Part shown: positions 28,347 to 35,719 of the stretch, piece after piece
Numbering within the stretch: the first letter of the stretch is position 1
Layout of the letters: every line of letters starts with the position of its first letter
Source of the DNA: Swingsia samuiensis
GTDB taxonomy: Bacteria > Pseudomonadota > Alphaproteobacteria > Acetobacterales > Acetobacteraceae
Length of the DNA stretch: 64,000 bases
NCBI RefSeq assembly: GCF_006542355.1
Contig: NZ_CP038141.1
Location: 1,057,501 to 1,121,500 of the forward strand
Reading direction: 5' to 3'
Notes under the pieces: generated by a model
What the model saw: the letters and a program-made list of their open reading frames with translations, nothing else
The model's database searches: none
Told to the model about the DNA's origin: nothing
Program-made: the position numbers and the translations under genes

Positions 28347-29903
28347 TTAAAGGGCAGCTTGCAAGCGTAAGCCAAGGACGGCAGCATCATTGTAGCGGCC
28401 TGCTCCACCCGGACGGAAGACATACTGGAAGTCTGGTACAATGACGATCCCGCGCATGGCATGCAGGCCGTATTGAAGTTCGATGATGGAAGTGTGGGAT
28501 TGAGCCATTTTAGCTGTTCTTGGATCGTCAGATAGTCTGTTTTGAAGCCACTGGCTTTGTTTTGAGTAAATAAACATTAAGCCAGCACTATCTAAAGGAC
28601 GTTTTTTCCAAAACCCACGATCTTCGAAACCGATAAGGCCCATATCCTGATAGATCGATATTTTGTTATTGGTATGAGTGTAGTCTGCAAAGAGAATGAG
28701 GCCTTCGTCAGGGTCGGAGCCGTGGCGAAGGAGCATAACATCGCCCCCTGCCCATTCTGCAAAGTAACCACGATGTTGTTGGGCGTCTCCGCCTCTTATT
28801 GCGAGGATTTGCCCGGTGGTATTGACGGCGACATCTGGGGCAGAGGCGGTAGAGCCGTAGAAGCCTGCTTTTAAATGGATTGGATTTTTGTTTTTGCCAT
28901 AAGAAGGTGTCCAGCCAATTTCAGCGGGGATCATCACGCCATTAACCCCGTGGTTGGACCAATTAAAGCCGGAGTGTCCGCCAAGTTGTCCACCAACGGC
29001 TGAAATACCGGTACGGATATAAGTATTGTAAGGAAGAGTTAGCCCTGTAAAAGCAGCCCAGTTGTGTTGGGGGGGCATAACAAACGCATTGGAACTGCCG
29101 CCTGTAATGGTTCTTGGTGTAGGGCACATACCAAAAGACAGGAAGTGGCAGTAGATGGGCGAAGAGTTGAAATAAACTGCCGCACCCGTTCGGCCTGCTA
29201 TAATTCCAATACGATTTTTCCACAGCATCTGCTGAACATATGCATAGGCTAAATGGGCGACGACGTTGCCGCCGGCCCCATAAATTTCGTTTTCATTGAA
29301 AATGCTATCGCCCACATAGTCACGGCCGGCAGGGCGACCTGATCGGTTCATGAAGAGAACGTGGCTGCTGAAGCCTTTCCAGCCAATAAGGGTTTCCCAG
29401 TTCAGGTCGATTGCTGCTGAAACCTGACCGGCGTAATCTGCTCCTTTACGCATTCCTCCTGAAACGTTTGCGGCCATTTCACCGAGGTAGTTTACGCTTA
29501 GTCCAATACCATTTTTTTCTAAATATGAACGCATTCCCCACCAGTCACCAAAGAGATTATCACTTTTGGAAGGGTCTGTTGTTCGTGTGAGCTGATTGCG
29601 TTTTGTTGTCGTAGGAAGGAGTGGCCACGCAGTATAAATGGAGGCCATTTTCTTATCAGCGATAATTGATTTTTCTCTCTCTTCTGCCCTCTCTTTGGAG
29701 ATAGTAGCCATATGTTGCTCTTGCTGAGGAGAGAGGTGGGGCTTTAATATTTTTTTCTGATGGGAAAGATGTAGCTCATTGTTGGTGAGGGTATTTGCGA
29801 AGCTGTAGGGAGTAATACTTGTTGTAACAAGAAGAACGGAAAGAGCCGCGACCCTCTTTTTGTATCGTGTGACGGATGCCAGAGAGTGACGAAGGATCTT
29901 CAT
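28347..29903 (-). CDS. oprB: OprB-family carbohydrate-selective porin
   Basis: The 518-residue outer-membrane beta-barrel takes up sugars. An N-terminal signal region (VAALSVLLVTTSITPYSFA) is followed by a lysine/glutamate-rich linker of about 70 residues. The family signature follows: FGDWWGMRSYLEKNGIGLSV, then a barrel with many GLNW/FYGS-type strands. It ends in LGLRLQAAL; a terminal aromatic residue is lacking. Porins of this family are multiplied in acetic acid bacteria, where sugars are oxidised in the periplasm. A 12-bp inverted repeat spans its leader (29914-29976). Confidence 0.9.
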   Translation of the reverse strand: MKILRHSLASVTRYKKRVAALSVLLVTTSITPYSFANTLTNNELHLSHQKKILKPHLSPQQEQHMATISKERAEEREKSIIADKKMASIYTAWPLLPTTTKRNQLTRTTDPSKSDNLFGDWWGMRSYLEKNGIGLSVNYLGEMAANVSGGMRKGADYAGQVSAAIDLNWETLIGWKGFSSHVLFMNRSGRPAGRDYVGDSIFNENEIYGAGGNVVAHLAYAYVQQMLWKNRIGIIAGRTGAAVYFNSSPIYCHFLSFGMCPTPRTITGGSSNAFVMPPQHNWAAFTGLTLPYNTYIRTGISAVGGQLGGHSGFNWSNHGVNGVMIPAEIGWTPSYGKNKNPIHLKAGFYGSTASAPDVAVNTTGQILAIRGGDAQQHRGYFAEWAGGDVMLLRHGSDPDEGLILFADYTHTNNKISIYQDMGLIGFEDRGFWKKRPLDSAGLMFIYSKQSQWLQNRLSDDPRTAKMAQSHTSIIELQYGLHAMRGIVIVPDFQYVFRPGGAGRYNDAAVLGLRLQAAL

Positions 29904-29913
29904 ATAAAAAACT

Positions 29914-29976
29914 CTTGTAATGTTATTGGACCTAAGGTTGAGAGATACGCCTTCTGTGGCCCTGTAACATTACAAG
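29914..29976 (-). promoter_or_regulatory. Inverted repeat in the oprB leader
   Basis: The 12-bp arms cttgtaatgtta (29914-29925) and its exact complement (29965-29976) are 39 nt apart. They lie immediately upstream of the oprB start, so the message could fold over the ribosome-binding region, or a dimeric regulator could bind. No known riboswitch was recognised. Confidence 0.35.
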
Positions 29977-30019
29977 AAGTTTAGAGAAGAGTGTAGGTTT
30001 TAATTATTGGTTTTGATGA

Positions 30020-30589
30020 TTAAGATTTTTTGTGTGCTGTAATATCAACATTCACGTTTACTTCTAGTGCAACCCATTGCCCTGTTGCCCAAGGACCTTG
30101 GCCTACGCCAAATTTAGAACGAACAAGCTGTAGGTGGCCAACTGCGTGTGCTGAATCACCAGAAATATCGAGTGTGAATGGAAGTGTTTCAGGTTGAGAG
30201 ACGCCACGGATGGTGAGTGTGCCATGTGCTTCATAAGCGTTACCACCTTTAGATGTGAAGCTGGTTGCTTCGAAAGTGGCTTTTGGGAATTTGGCTACAT
30301 TGAACCAATCTGCGCCGGGCATGGCGCCATCGCGTTGTTGGTCGCCTGTTTTAGCGCTGGTGACGTCAATATTGATTTTCGCGTGACCCGTTTCTGGGTG
30401 GGCTGGGTCAAAAGATATTGTACCGTCAAATGTATTGAATTTGCCGTCGAAAGGGCTACCGGTTTGTGATCCGGAGAAGCCGATTGTGCTGTGAGCAGAA
30501 TCAATACTCCAGTCGGCTGCTAAAGCAGGTGCCGATGTGAAGAAAAATGCTGCAACAAGGGGTAGTCCGCGTTTTAATGAAGAAAGCAT
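30020..30589 (-). CDS. YceI family periplasmic protein (second copy)
   Basis: The 189-residue protein has a Sec signal peptide (PLVAAFFFTSAPALA) and the YceI lipocalin-like beta barrel: DWSIDSAHSTIGFSGSQTGS, a DGTISFDPAH segment, FPKATFEATSF, and GTLTIRGVSQPETLPF. Family members bind isoprenoid/quinone-like lipids. It follows the cytochrome b561 gene by 24 nt and mirrors a first yceI copy upstream of that gene. The three genes look like one operon, which suggests a role in periplasmic quinone handling; that is inference. Confidence 0.92.
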   Translation of the reverse strand: MLSSLKRGLPLVAAFFFTSAPALAADWSIDSAHSTIGFSGSQTGSPFDGKFNTFDGTISFDPAHPETGHAKINIDVTSAKTGDQQRDGAMPGADWFNVAKFPKATFEATSFTSKGGNAYEAHGTLTIRGVSQPETLPFTLDISGDSAHAVGHLQLVRSKFGVGQGPWATGQWVALEVNVNVDITAHKKS

Positions 30590-30613
30590 GCGAAGTCTCC
30601 TATGAGAAGAAGG

Positions 30614-31204
30614 TTATTTTCTTTTAGACGATGGGAGCATTTGGCCCAAAATATGGTCGTGCATAATAAATTGATGTCTAAGGGCTGCTAGAATATGGAG
30701 GGTGATTACTCCAGTAAGAAGCCAAGATGCCCAGTGATGTACGACTTTGAGGGCTGCTTCTACAGGCGCTTTATTGGGAAGTGTCGAAAGGATTGGCAAA
30801 TCAGGCCAAGGAATATGTCCATATAAAACGGTAGGAATGGCGAAAACAGAGGCTGAAACCATCGCCCACCCGCTTAAGGGTAAAAGAATTTGAAAAAGAT
30901 ATAATAAACCATGAGAAATATGTGCTGCACTGCGTTCTGCGGGAGGCATATCGGCAGGAAGCTGAGGGGCGCGATGAGTTAATCTCCACCCTATTCTGAT
31001 AACAACCAGCAGCATCACTGTAATGCCGATGGATTTGTGAAGCTGATAAAGTTGAAAAACTTTCATTGGCGATAGGTGTGCGTGATCCATGATCAGGCCC
31101 ATGCCAATTAAGACAAGGATTCCTAAAGCGATCGCCCAGTGAAGGACGATCGCGCCTGCATCATACCGAGTGACGGGTGTCACTCGTGTCTGTTGCGTAG
31201 ACAT
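30614..31204 (-). CDS. Cytochrome b561 family protein
   Basis: The 196-residue membrane protein has four predicted helices. The first is IVLHWAIALGILVLIGMGLI, and later helices include SIGITVMLLVVIRIGWRLTH and WLLTGVITLHILAALRHQFI. Conserved His residues in helices 1, 2 and 4 (ALHW-type, LHK, LH) would bind two b hemes. This family moves electrons between quinones and periplasmic acceptors. It is only 5 nt after the first yceI gene and 24 nt before the second, so all three are probably co-transcribed. Confidence 0.92.
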   Translation of the reverse strand: MSTQQTRVTPVTRYDAGAIVLHWAIALGILVLIGMGLIMDHAHLSPMKVFQLYQLHKSIGITVMLLVVIRIGWRLTHRAPQLPADMPPAERSAAHISHGLLYLFQILLPLSGWAMVSASVFAIPTVLYGHIPWPDLPILSTLPNKAPVEAALKVVHHWASWLLTGVITLHILAALRHQFIMHDHILGQMLPSSKRK

Positions 31205-31209
31205 TAAAA

Positions 31210-31824
31210 TTAGTCCTGACGTTCAAATGCGCCAGCGATTGTAAGACGAACTTCGTCGCTGACATAAGGAACAAACATTTTTACGCCGAAGTCACTGCGT
31301 TTAATGGTTGTTGTTGCTTGGAAGCCTGTGGTGTATTTTTTATCAAGAGCGTTTACGCCAGCTCCGATAAAGTGAACTGTAAGTGTTTCTGGCTTTGTAA
31401 CACCATGAATGGTTAGATTGCCTGTAACCAATGCATCTTGAGAGCCTTTTGGTGTTACTTTTGTAGAAACGAATTTCGCTGTTGGATATTTTGCAGCGTC
31501 AAACCAGTTTGAACCTTTGAGCTCTTCTGTAAGCTTAGGGCTGGTTGTTTGAACGGAGTCTACAGGAATAGTAACATTCAGGCTGGAAGCTGAAGGATTT
31601 TTTGCGTTGAGCTTCAGCGCGCCGGAGACGTCTGAAAAAAGACCTGAGTAGTTTGTGAAACCAAAGTGAAGAACTGAGAAGCCTACTTGTGTATGAGCAG
31701 GCTCAACAACGTAATTTCCAGATTGAACTTTACCGGGGTTTGGAACGTTTTGTGCGATAGCTGGGACTGTAAGTGACGCAGCAATAACTGAAAGAGCGGA
31801 AAGAGAACGAATAAAGCGGCTCAT
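31210..31824 (-). CDS. YceI family periplasmic protein (first copy)
   Basis: The 204-residue protein has a signal peptide ending PAIAQ and a YceI barrel: NYVVEPAHTQVGFSVLHFGF, a KGSNWFDAAKYPTAKF segment, and GNLTIHGVTKPETLTVHF. It differs clearly from the downstream copy, so the duplication is old. It is the first gene of the yceI-cytochrome b561-yceI operon. A short AT-rich gap (31825-31968) separates it from the LysR gene, which lies on the same strand. Confidence 0.92.
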   Translation of the reverse strand: MSRFIRSLSALSVIAASLTVPAIAQNVPNPGKVQSGNYVVEPAHTQVGFSVLHFGFTNYSGLFSDVSGALKLNAKNPSASSLNVTIPVDSVQTTSPKLTEELKGSNWFDAAKYPTAKFVSTKVTPKGSQDALVTGNLTIHGVTKPETLTVHFIGAGVNALDKKYTTGFQATTTIKRSDFGVKMFVPYVSDEVRLTIAGAFERQD

Positions 31825-31968
31825 GTGAGCATATCCTTAAAATTGATGCTAAAAATACATCGTAAAAAATAACTTACCGAAATTTAAAAGAGCGGTAAGC
31901 CTTGGCATGTGTGTAACCTAGATTCTTTAGTAACAAATGAAAACAGAAATGAAAGAAATAGAACGTTT

Positions 31969-32886
31969 CTATTTTTGAACCCAAGGAGGGTTTTCAAACT
32001 CCTTGATGAGAAAGTCTGTGAAGGCACTCACACGAGCTGGCCGTAGAGGGCTTGGCGGGGTGACAATGTATATCCCGATGGACGGAACTTCCCATTCCGG
32101 CAAGATTTGCTCGAGTTCTCCGCTTTTGAGTTTTTCGCCAATCATAAACTCAGGGAAAAGACCAAAGCCTAATTGAGCATACAGGGCCGGGAGTACAGCT
32201 TCCGCATTGTTCGTTTGTAAACGGGAAGATTGATAAAATGTATAATCTTCCTTTGTTTTAATATGACGCATCTTAATAATGCCGGGGGAGTGGCCGTTTG
32301 TGTAAACAAAAGCTTTTTTAGGAGCCAGTTCAGAGGGGTGAGAAGGACGACCATTTTGGTCTAGCCACGCTGGGCTCGCAACGAGGAGGAGTTTTACGGG
32401 GCATAGATGGCGTGCCCTCAAGGCAGAATCGGATAGAGATGCAATCCGAATAGCTAAGTCCACTCCATTGGCGACAAGATCAATAACTGTATCACTTAGA
32501 TCAAGTGAGATATCAATGTGAGGATATTGCTTAAGAAATTTGGGAAGAATTGGCGCAATGTGCTGAAGGCTAAATGTCATAGGGGCGGCAATGCGCACCA
32601 TTCCAGCTGGTTGTAGAATACTTCCTTTTGCTTCGGCTTCTGCAGCCTCGGCTTCAGCGATAATGCGGTTGGCGTGTTCTAAAACGTGTCGCCCTGTCTC
32701 TGTAAGAGACATTTGACGAGAGTTTCGATTAAAAAGAGAGATGCCTAGTGTTTGTTCAAGCCGGGTAACAGCTTTAGATACCGTTGGTTTTGAAAGTTTA
32801 ATATCTTCGGCGGCGCGTGCGAAAGAGCCGCGTTCAGCGACTTTTGCAAAAATGGCCCATGCTTCAAAATCTGGTAATCTCATCAT
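31969..32886 (-). CDS. LysR family transcriptional regulator
   Basis: The roughly 305-residue regulator has an N-terminal winged helix (DFEAWAIFAKVAERGSFARA then LSKPTVSKAVTRLEQTLGIS) and a periplasmic-binding-protein-like effector domain. The start ATG at 32886 was chosen because it follows CCTTTTAGG and agrees with the family's usual N-terminus; the frame is open 20 codons further. It is divergently transcribed from the pirin gene, with about 100 nt between them, the usual layout for a LysR regulator controlling its neighbour. The effector is unknown. Confidence 0.92.
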   Translation of the reverse strand: MMRLPDFEAWAIFAKVAERGSFARAAEDIKLSKPTVSKAVTRLEQTLGISLFNRNSRQMSLTETGRHVLEHANRIIAEAEAAEAEAKGSILQPAGMVRIAAPMTFSLQHIAPILPKFLKQYPHIDISLDLSDTVIDLVANGVDLAIRIASLSDSALRARHLCPVKLLLVASPAWLDQNGRPSHPSELAPKKAFVYTNGHSPGIIKMRHIKTKEDYTFYQSSRLQTNNAEAVLPALYAQLGFGLFPEFMIGEKLKSGELEQILPEWEVPSIGIYIVTPPSPLRPARVSAFTDFLIKEFENPPWVQK

Positions 32887-32984
32887 TAACCTAAAAGGAA
32901 ACTCACTGTTTCGTTCATTTCTATTTCTTTGCAGGTGTGAGAGCAATATTTTAGCTTCATAGTTTCTGAAGAAAGGAGATATTT

Positions 32985-33692
32985 ATGATAGAAGTTAGAC
33001 CTTTTTCTGGTCTTGGTTCAGCAGACCATGGTTGGTTACAAGCAAAGCACCATTTTTCCTTTGCTAATTATTTTGACCCTAATAGAATGCATTGGGGCGA
33101 TTTAAGAGTATGGAATGATGATACCATTGCGCCGGGCACGGGTTTTCCCACACACCCTCATGCGGATATGGAAATCATAACCTACGTACGTGAAGGGGCC
33201 ATTACCCATCAGGACAACCTTGGGAATAAAGGACGTACTGTTGCAGGCGATGTTCAGGTAATGTCTGCGGGAACAGGGGTTCGTCACAGCGAGTACAATC
33301 TCGAAGACGAAACAACGCGTATTTTCCAGATCTGGATTATTCCAAGTCAGCAAGGTCATAAAGCATCTTGGGGGACGCGCCCGTTTCCAAAAACAGACCG
33401 CGAAGGTGCTTTTACGATTTTGGCATCAGGATATGCAAATGATGGGGATGCCCTTCAGATTCATGCTAATAGTCGGGTTTTGGCTGCCAATTTAAAGGCC
33501 GGTCAAACGGCTGAGTATCATTTAGGCGAAGACCGCTTAGCATATCTTGTCCCTGCAAAAGGGAAAGTGGAAATCCAAGGAAAGACGGTAAATGAACGTG
33601 ATGGGGCCGCCATTTCTAAGACAGATCTTCTCATTGTTAAGGCTTTAGAAGATTCTGAAGTTGTGATGGTTGATACGTCGCCCGTTCAATAA
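32985..33692 (+). CDS. Pirin family protein (YhhW-like bicupin)
   Basis: The 235-residue bicupin has its metal site in the N-terminal cupin: THPHADMEIITYVREGAITH (His-x-His and Glu region), and later GTGVRHSEYN with His and Glu. YhhW-like pirins can act as quercetin 2,3-dioxygenases, but many have no known substrate, so the activity here is uncertain. The start ATG follows AAAGGAG. The divergent LysR gene probably regulates it. A clear hairpin (33700-33727) follows the stop. Confidence 0.92.
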   Translation: MIEVRPFSGLGSADHGWLQAKHHFSFANYFDPNRMHWGDLRVWNDDTIAPGTGFPTHPHADMEIITYVREGAITHQDNLGNKGRTVAGDVQVMSAGTGVRHSEYNLEDETTRIFQIWIIPSQQGHKASWGTRPFPKTDREGAFTILASGYANDGDALQIHANSRVLAANLKAGQTAEYHLGEDRLAYLVPAKGKVEIQGKTVNERDGAAISKTDLLIVKALEDSEVVMVDTSPVQ

Positions 33693-33699
33693 TGTAAAA

Positions 33700-33727
33700 G
33701 CTAGAGTACGAGAAAAAGTACTCTAGC
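33700..33727 (+). terminator. Hairpin terminator after the pirin gene
   Basis: A perfect 10-bp stem (gctagagtac / gtactctagc) with an 8-nt loop starts 8 nt after the stop codon. The trailing sequence is T/C-rich (tctctta). Confidence 0.65.
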
Positions 33728-33878
33728 TCTCTTAGTCTTTGATAAATAAAGAAAAATTATTTTTATTCTTTATTTTTTAACAATCAAATAGAGCTAAATT
33801 GTCATATAATCTTTACTTATAAAAAATATTTTACTATATAAAGCCTATTCACAACTCGGTTATTGAAAGGGCTTTACT

Positions 33879-34841
33879 ATGGCTGATTATGATTATGATT
33901 ATAACGACGATGATTATGACGATGCTAATGATGAGGGCTCTAACTTGAGTTTTAATCCATTTGACCCAGCGAGTGCTAAAAATTTTGGAACTGCTCTTGC
34001 CAGTTCTATTCAAAAATCAATCGCAGCTGCTCAGAAGGCTTCGAACGCTCAGGGTGGTGGGAACAATGTACAGATCTCCACTGGTTCTACAAAAATAAAC
34101 GCGACTATGCTTGGCGTTTCTGTCTCAGTTTCTGGAACAGCTAAAGACCCTGTACCGACTGTGTCAGCAAAAGGTGACACTCTTACTGTTAATGGACAAA
34201 AAGTTGATCTTCATTTGCAGAAAGATCAGCACATCACTTCCATTAATTATAATAATGGTAAGTTGTTAGTGAACGGAACTGAAGTGAAGTTCTCTCCATC
34301 GAATAAGTCTTTTGGTGGCATCACAATTGATAACGGTCATGGTACTATCTCGCATATTGGTCCTGATGGTATAAGTAATGTGAATCTCTTTGGCGGCGGT
34401 AATACGGGCATATCCACCGGGTCTGAGGGCATCCAAATTGGTAATGATTGTGGCAATTCAACAATTAATTTTGGAGTTATAAACGGCCAGAACAGCAATA
34501 ACAGCAATAACACAATTTTTAGTCTGTGGAATGTTGGTTCCGTGGATAAAGTGTCTAATAATAATTCGATCATCGGGTCTGAGAACATCGAATTTGGTAA
34601 TGATGGTGGCAATTCAACAATTAATTTTGGAGTTATAAACGGCCAGAACAGTAATAACAGCAATAACACAATTTTTAGTCTGTGGAATGTTGGCTCCACG
34701 GATAAAGTGTCTAATAATAATTCGACTCAAAAACACTCTTCGACAGACAATGCTAATAAATCTGCTGTAGTTGGAACAAGCCCACAGCATAAAATTGCTG
34801 TAGGTAATTCACACGATAACTACGTTACATTCACTTCGTAA
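33879..34841 (+). CDS. Unrecognised Asn/Gly-rich repeat protein with Asp/Tyr-rich N-terminus (copy A)
   Basis: The 320-residue protein has no signal peptide or membrane segment. The N-terminus is MADYDYDYNDDDYDDANDEG. A Gly/Ser/Thr-rich part holds a short beta-like module (ITSINYNNGKLLVNGTEVKF). Two 50-residue tandem repeats (34419-34568 and 34575-34724) contain GNSTINFGVINGQNSNNSNN and TIFSLWNVGS. The C-terminus is GTSPQHKIAVGNSHDNYVTF plus TS. The downstream gene shares the N-terminal character, the VNG.EV module, one NQNSNNS..SIFS unit and the tail, so they are paralogues with separate terminators. Composition suggests beta-rich or disordered fibres and an extracellular or assembly role, but nothing proves it. 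The ATG follows GAAAGGG. Confidence 0.8.
   Translation: MADYDYDYNDDDYDDANDEGSNLSFNPFDPASAKNFGTALASSIQKSIAAAQKASNAQGGGNNVQISTGSTKINATMLGVSVSVSGTAKDPVPTVSAKGDTLTVNGQKVDLHLQKDQHITSINYNNGKLLVNGTEVKFSPSNKSFGGITIDNGHGTISHIGPDGISNVNLFGGGNTGISTGSEGIQIGNDCGNSTINFGVINGQNSNNSNNTIFSLWNVGSVDKVSNNNSIIGSENIEFGNDGGNSTINFGVINGQNSNNSNNTIFSLWNVGSTDKVSNNNSTQKHSSTDNANKSAVVGTSPQHKIAVGNSHDNYVTFTS
34419..34724 (+). repeat. Two 150-bp tandem repeats (156-bp period) inside copy A
   Basis: The units 34419-34568 and 34575-34724 are nearly identical in DNA, separated by six bases (atcatc). Differences are mostly single bases, so the duplication is recent or maintained by conversion. The unit encodes 50 residues; copy number could vary between strains. 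Confidence 0.85.
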
Positions 34842-34852
34842 GTTAAAGAGTA

Positions 34853-34887
34853 AGTAAGGAGGGGTTAGAGCTTCCTCCTTACTTTTG
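34853..34887 (+). terminator. Rho-independent terminator after copy A
   Basis: The 10-bp perfect stem agtaaggagg / cctccttact has an 11-nt loop and is followed by TTTTG. It ends transcription of the first repeat-protein gene, so copy B probably has its own promoter in the AT-rich 90 nt that follow. Confidence 0.8.
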
Positions 34888-34976
34888 TAAAAAATTAAAA
34901 TTCATTATATTTATTTAAATTAATATTTAATATAGAATTTCTCCCTCGTGATTTAATCCTAAAAAAGGAACATTAT

Positions 34977-35672
34977 ATGCTTCGTTACGAAGACTATGAC
35001 TACGATTATGACTCTGAAGATGGTTATGATAACGATCGCGCTGCTGAAATCGCTCAGAAAGAGGCAGAGAGAGAGCAGGCAAGAGCCGCACGGTTGATGG
35101 AAGCTGAACAGCGTCGTGTTGAAAAAGAGCAGGCAAGAGCCGCGCGGTTAAAAGAAAAAGAACAGCAACGTGCTGAGAGAGAAAAAGCAAAAGCAGCTCA
35201 ACGCGCAGAAAGAGAACGTCAAGCTAAAGAAAACCACAATACATCAATCAGCATCAATTCAGATGGAAATACATCCGGTAATGGCGTTATGATCATTAAC
35301 GGAGTGAGAATTGAAATTCCACCACAAGGGATTTCATCGATGAAAACTGAAAACGGAAAGATCTATGTAAACGGCAAAGAGGTTGGTTCTTTGCCAGCCG
35401 GTCAAGATCCTGGTATCAGCATTGGCGGTAATGAATCTGGATCAGGGTTCCATTTTATTATTGGAAACAACCAAAATTCCAATAATAGTTATACTTCCAT
35501 CTTCAGTGATATACATGATGTGAATTTTACGAGCGATCTGCATCTTAATAATGTGCATCAAAGCTACTCAGAGACAGAGACTATTAATAGATCTGCCGCA
35601 GCAGGAACAAGCCCACAGCATAAAATCGCTGTAGGTAATCAACATGATAACTACGTTACATTCTCTTCTTAA
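34977..35672 (+). CDS. Unrecognised protein with charged helix and shared C-terminal tail (copy B)
   Basis: The 231-residue protein has no signal peptide. The N-terminus is MLRYEDYDYDYDSEDGYDND. Residues about 22-85 form a strongly charged helix of Ala/Glu/Arg/Lys with an 18-residue tandem repeat (EQARAARLMEAEQRRVEK). A beta-like module follows (GVMIINGVRIEIPPQGISSM then NGKIYVNGKEVGSLP), with Gly/Asn-rich sequence, and the tail GTSPQHKIAVGNQHDNYVTF plus SS. Tail, VNGKEV module and N-terminus match copy A. The last 69 bases of both genes are almost identical. The ATG follows AAAAAGGAAC. The charged rod could reach across the periplasm or bind nucleic acid; that is speculation. Confidence 0.8.
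   Translation: MLRYEDYDYDYDSEDGYDNDRAAEIAQKEAEREQARAARLMEAEQRRVEKEQARAARLKEKEQQRAEREKAKAAQRAERERQAKENHNTSISINSDGNTSGNGVMIINGVRIEIPPQGISSMKTENGKIYVNGKEVGSLPAGQDPGISIGGNESGSGFHFIIGNNQNSNNSYTSIFSDIHDVNFTSDLHLNNVHQSYSETETINRSAAAGTSPQHKIAVGNQHDNYVTFSS
35073..35180 (+). repeat. 54-bp tandem repeat encoding an 18-residue helical unit
   Basis: The stretch gagcaggcaagagccgc begins at 35073 and again at 35127, 54 bases later. The encoded units EQARAARLMEAEQRRVEK and EQARAARLKEKEQQRAER are alike and fit a continuous charged helix. Confidence 0.7.
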
Positions 35673-35687
35673 TTAAGATGAGATCGG

Positions 35688-35719
35688 TAAGGGGGCCTAT
35701 TATGGCCCCCTTATTTTTT
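35688..35719 (+). terminator. Rho-independent terminator after copy B
   Basis: The 10-bp stem taagggggcc / ggccccctta has a 6-nt loop and is followed by TTTTTTA. It lies between two convergent genes, just at the end of the OpgH-like gene. Confidence 0.88.

Noticed and set aside
34419-34724. Repeat block as a CRISPR array
   Set aside because: It has only two units of 150 bp in frame inside a coding region, with a 6-bp spacer; nothing resembles CRISPR repeats or cas genes.
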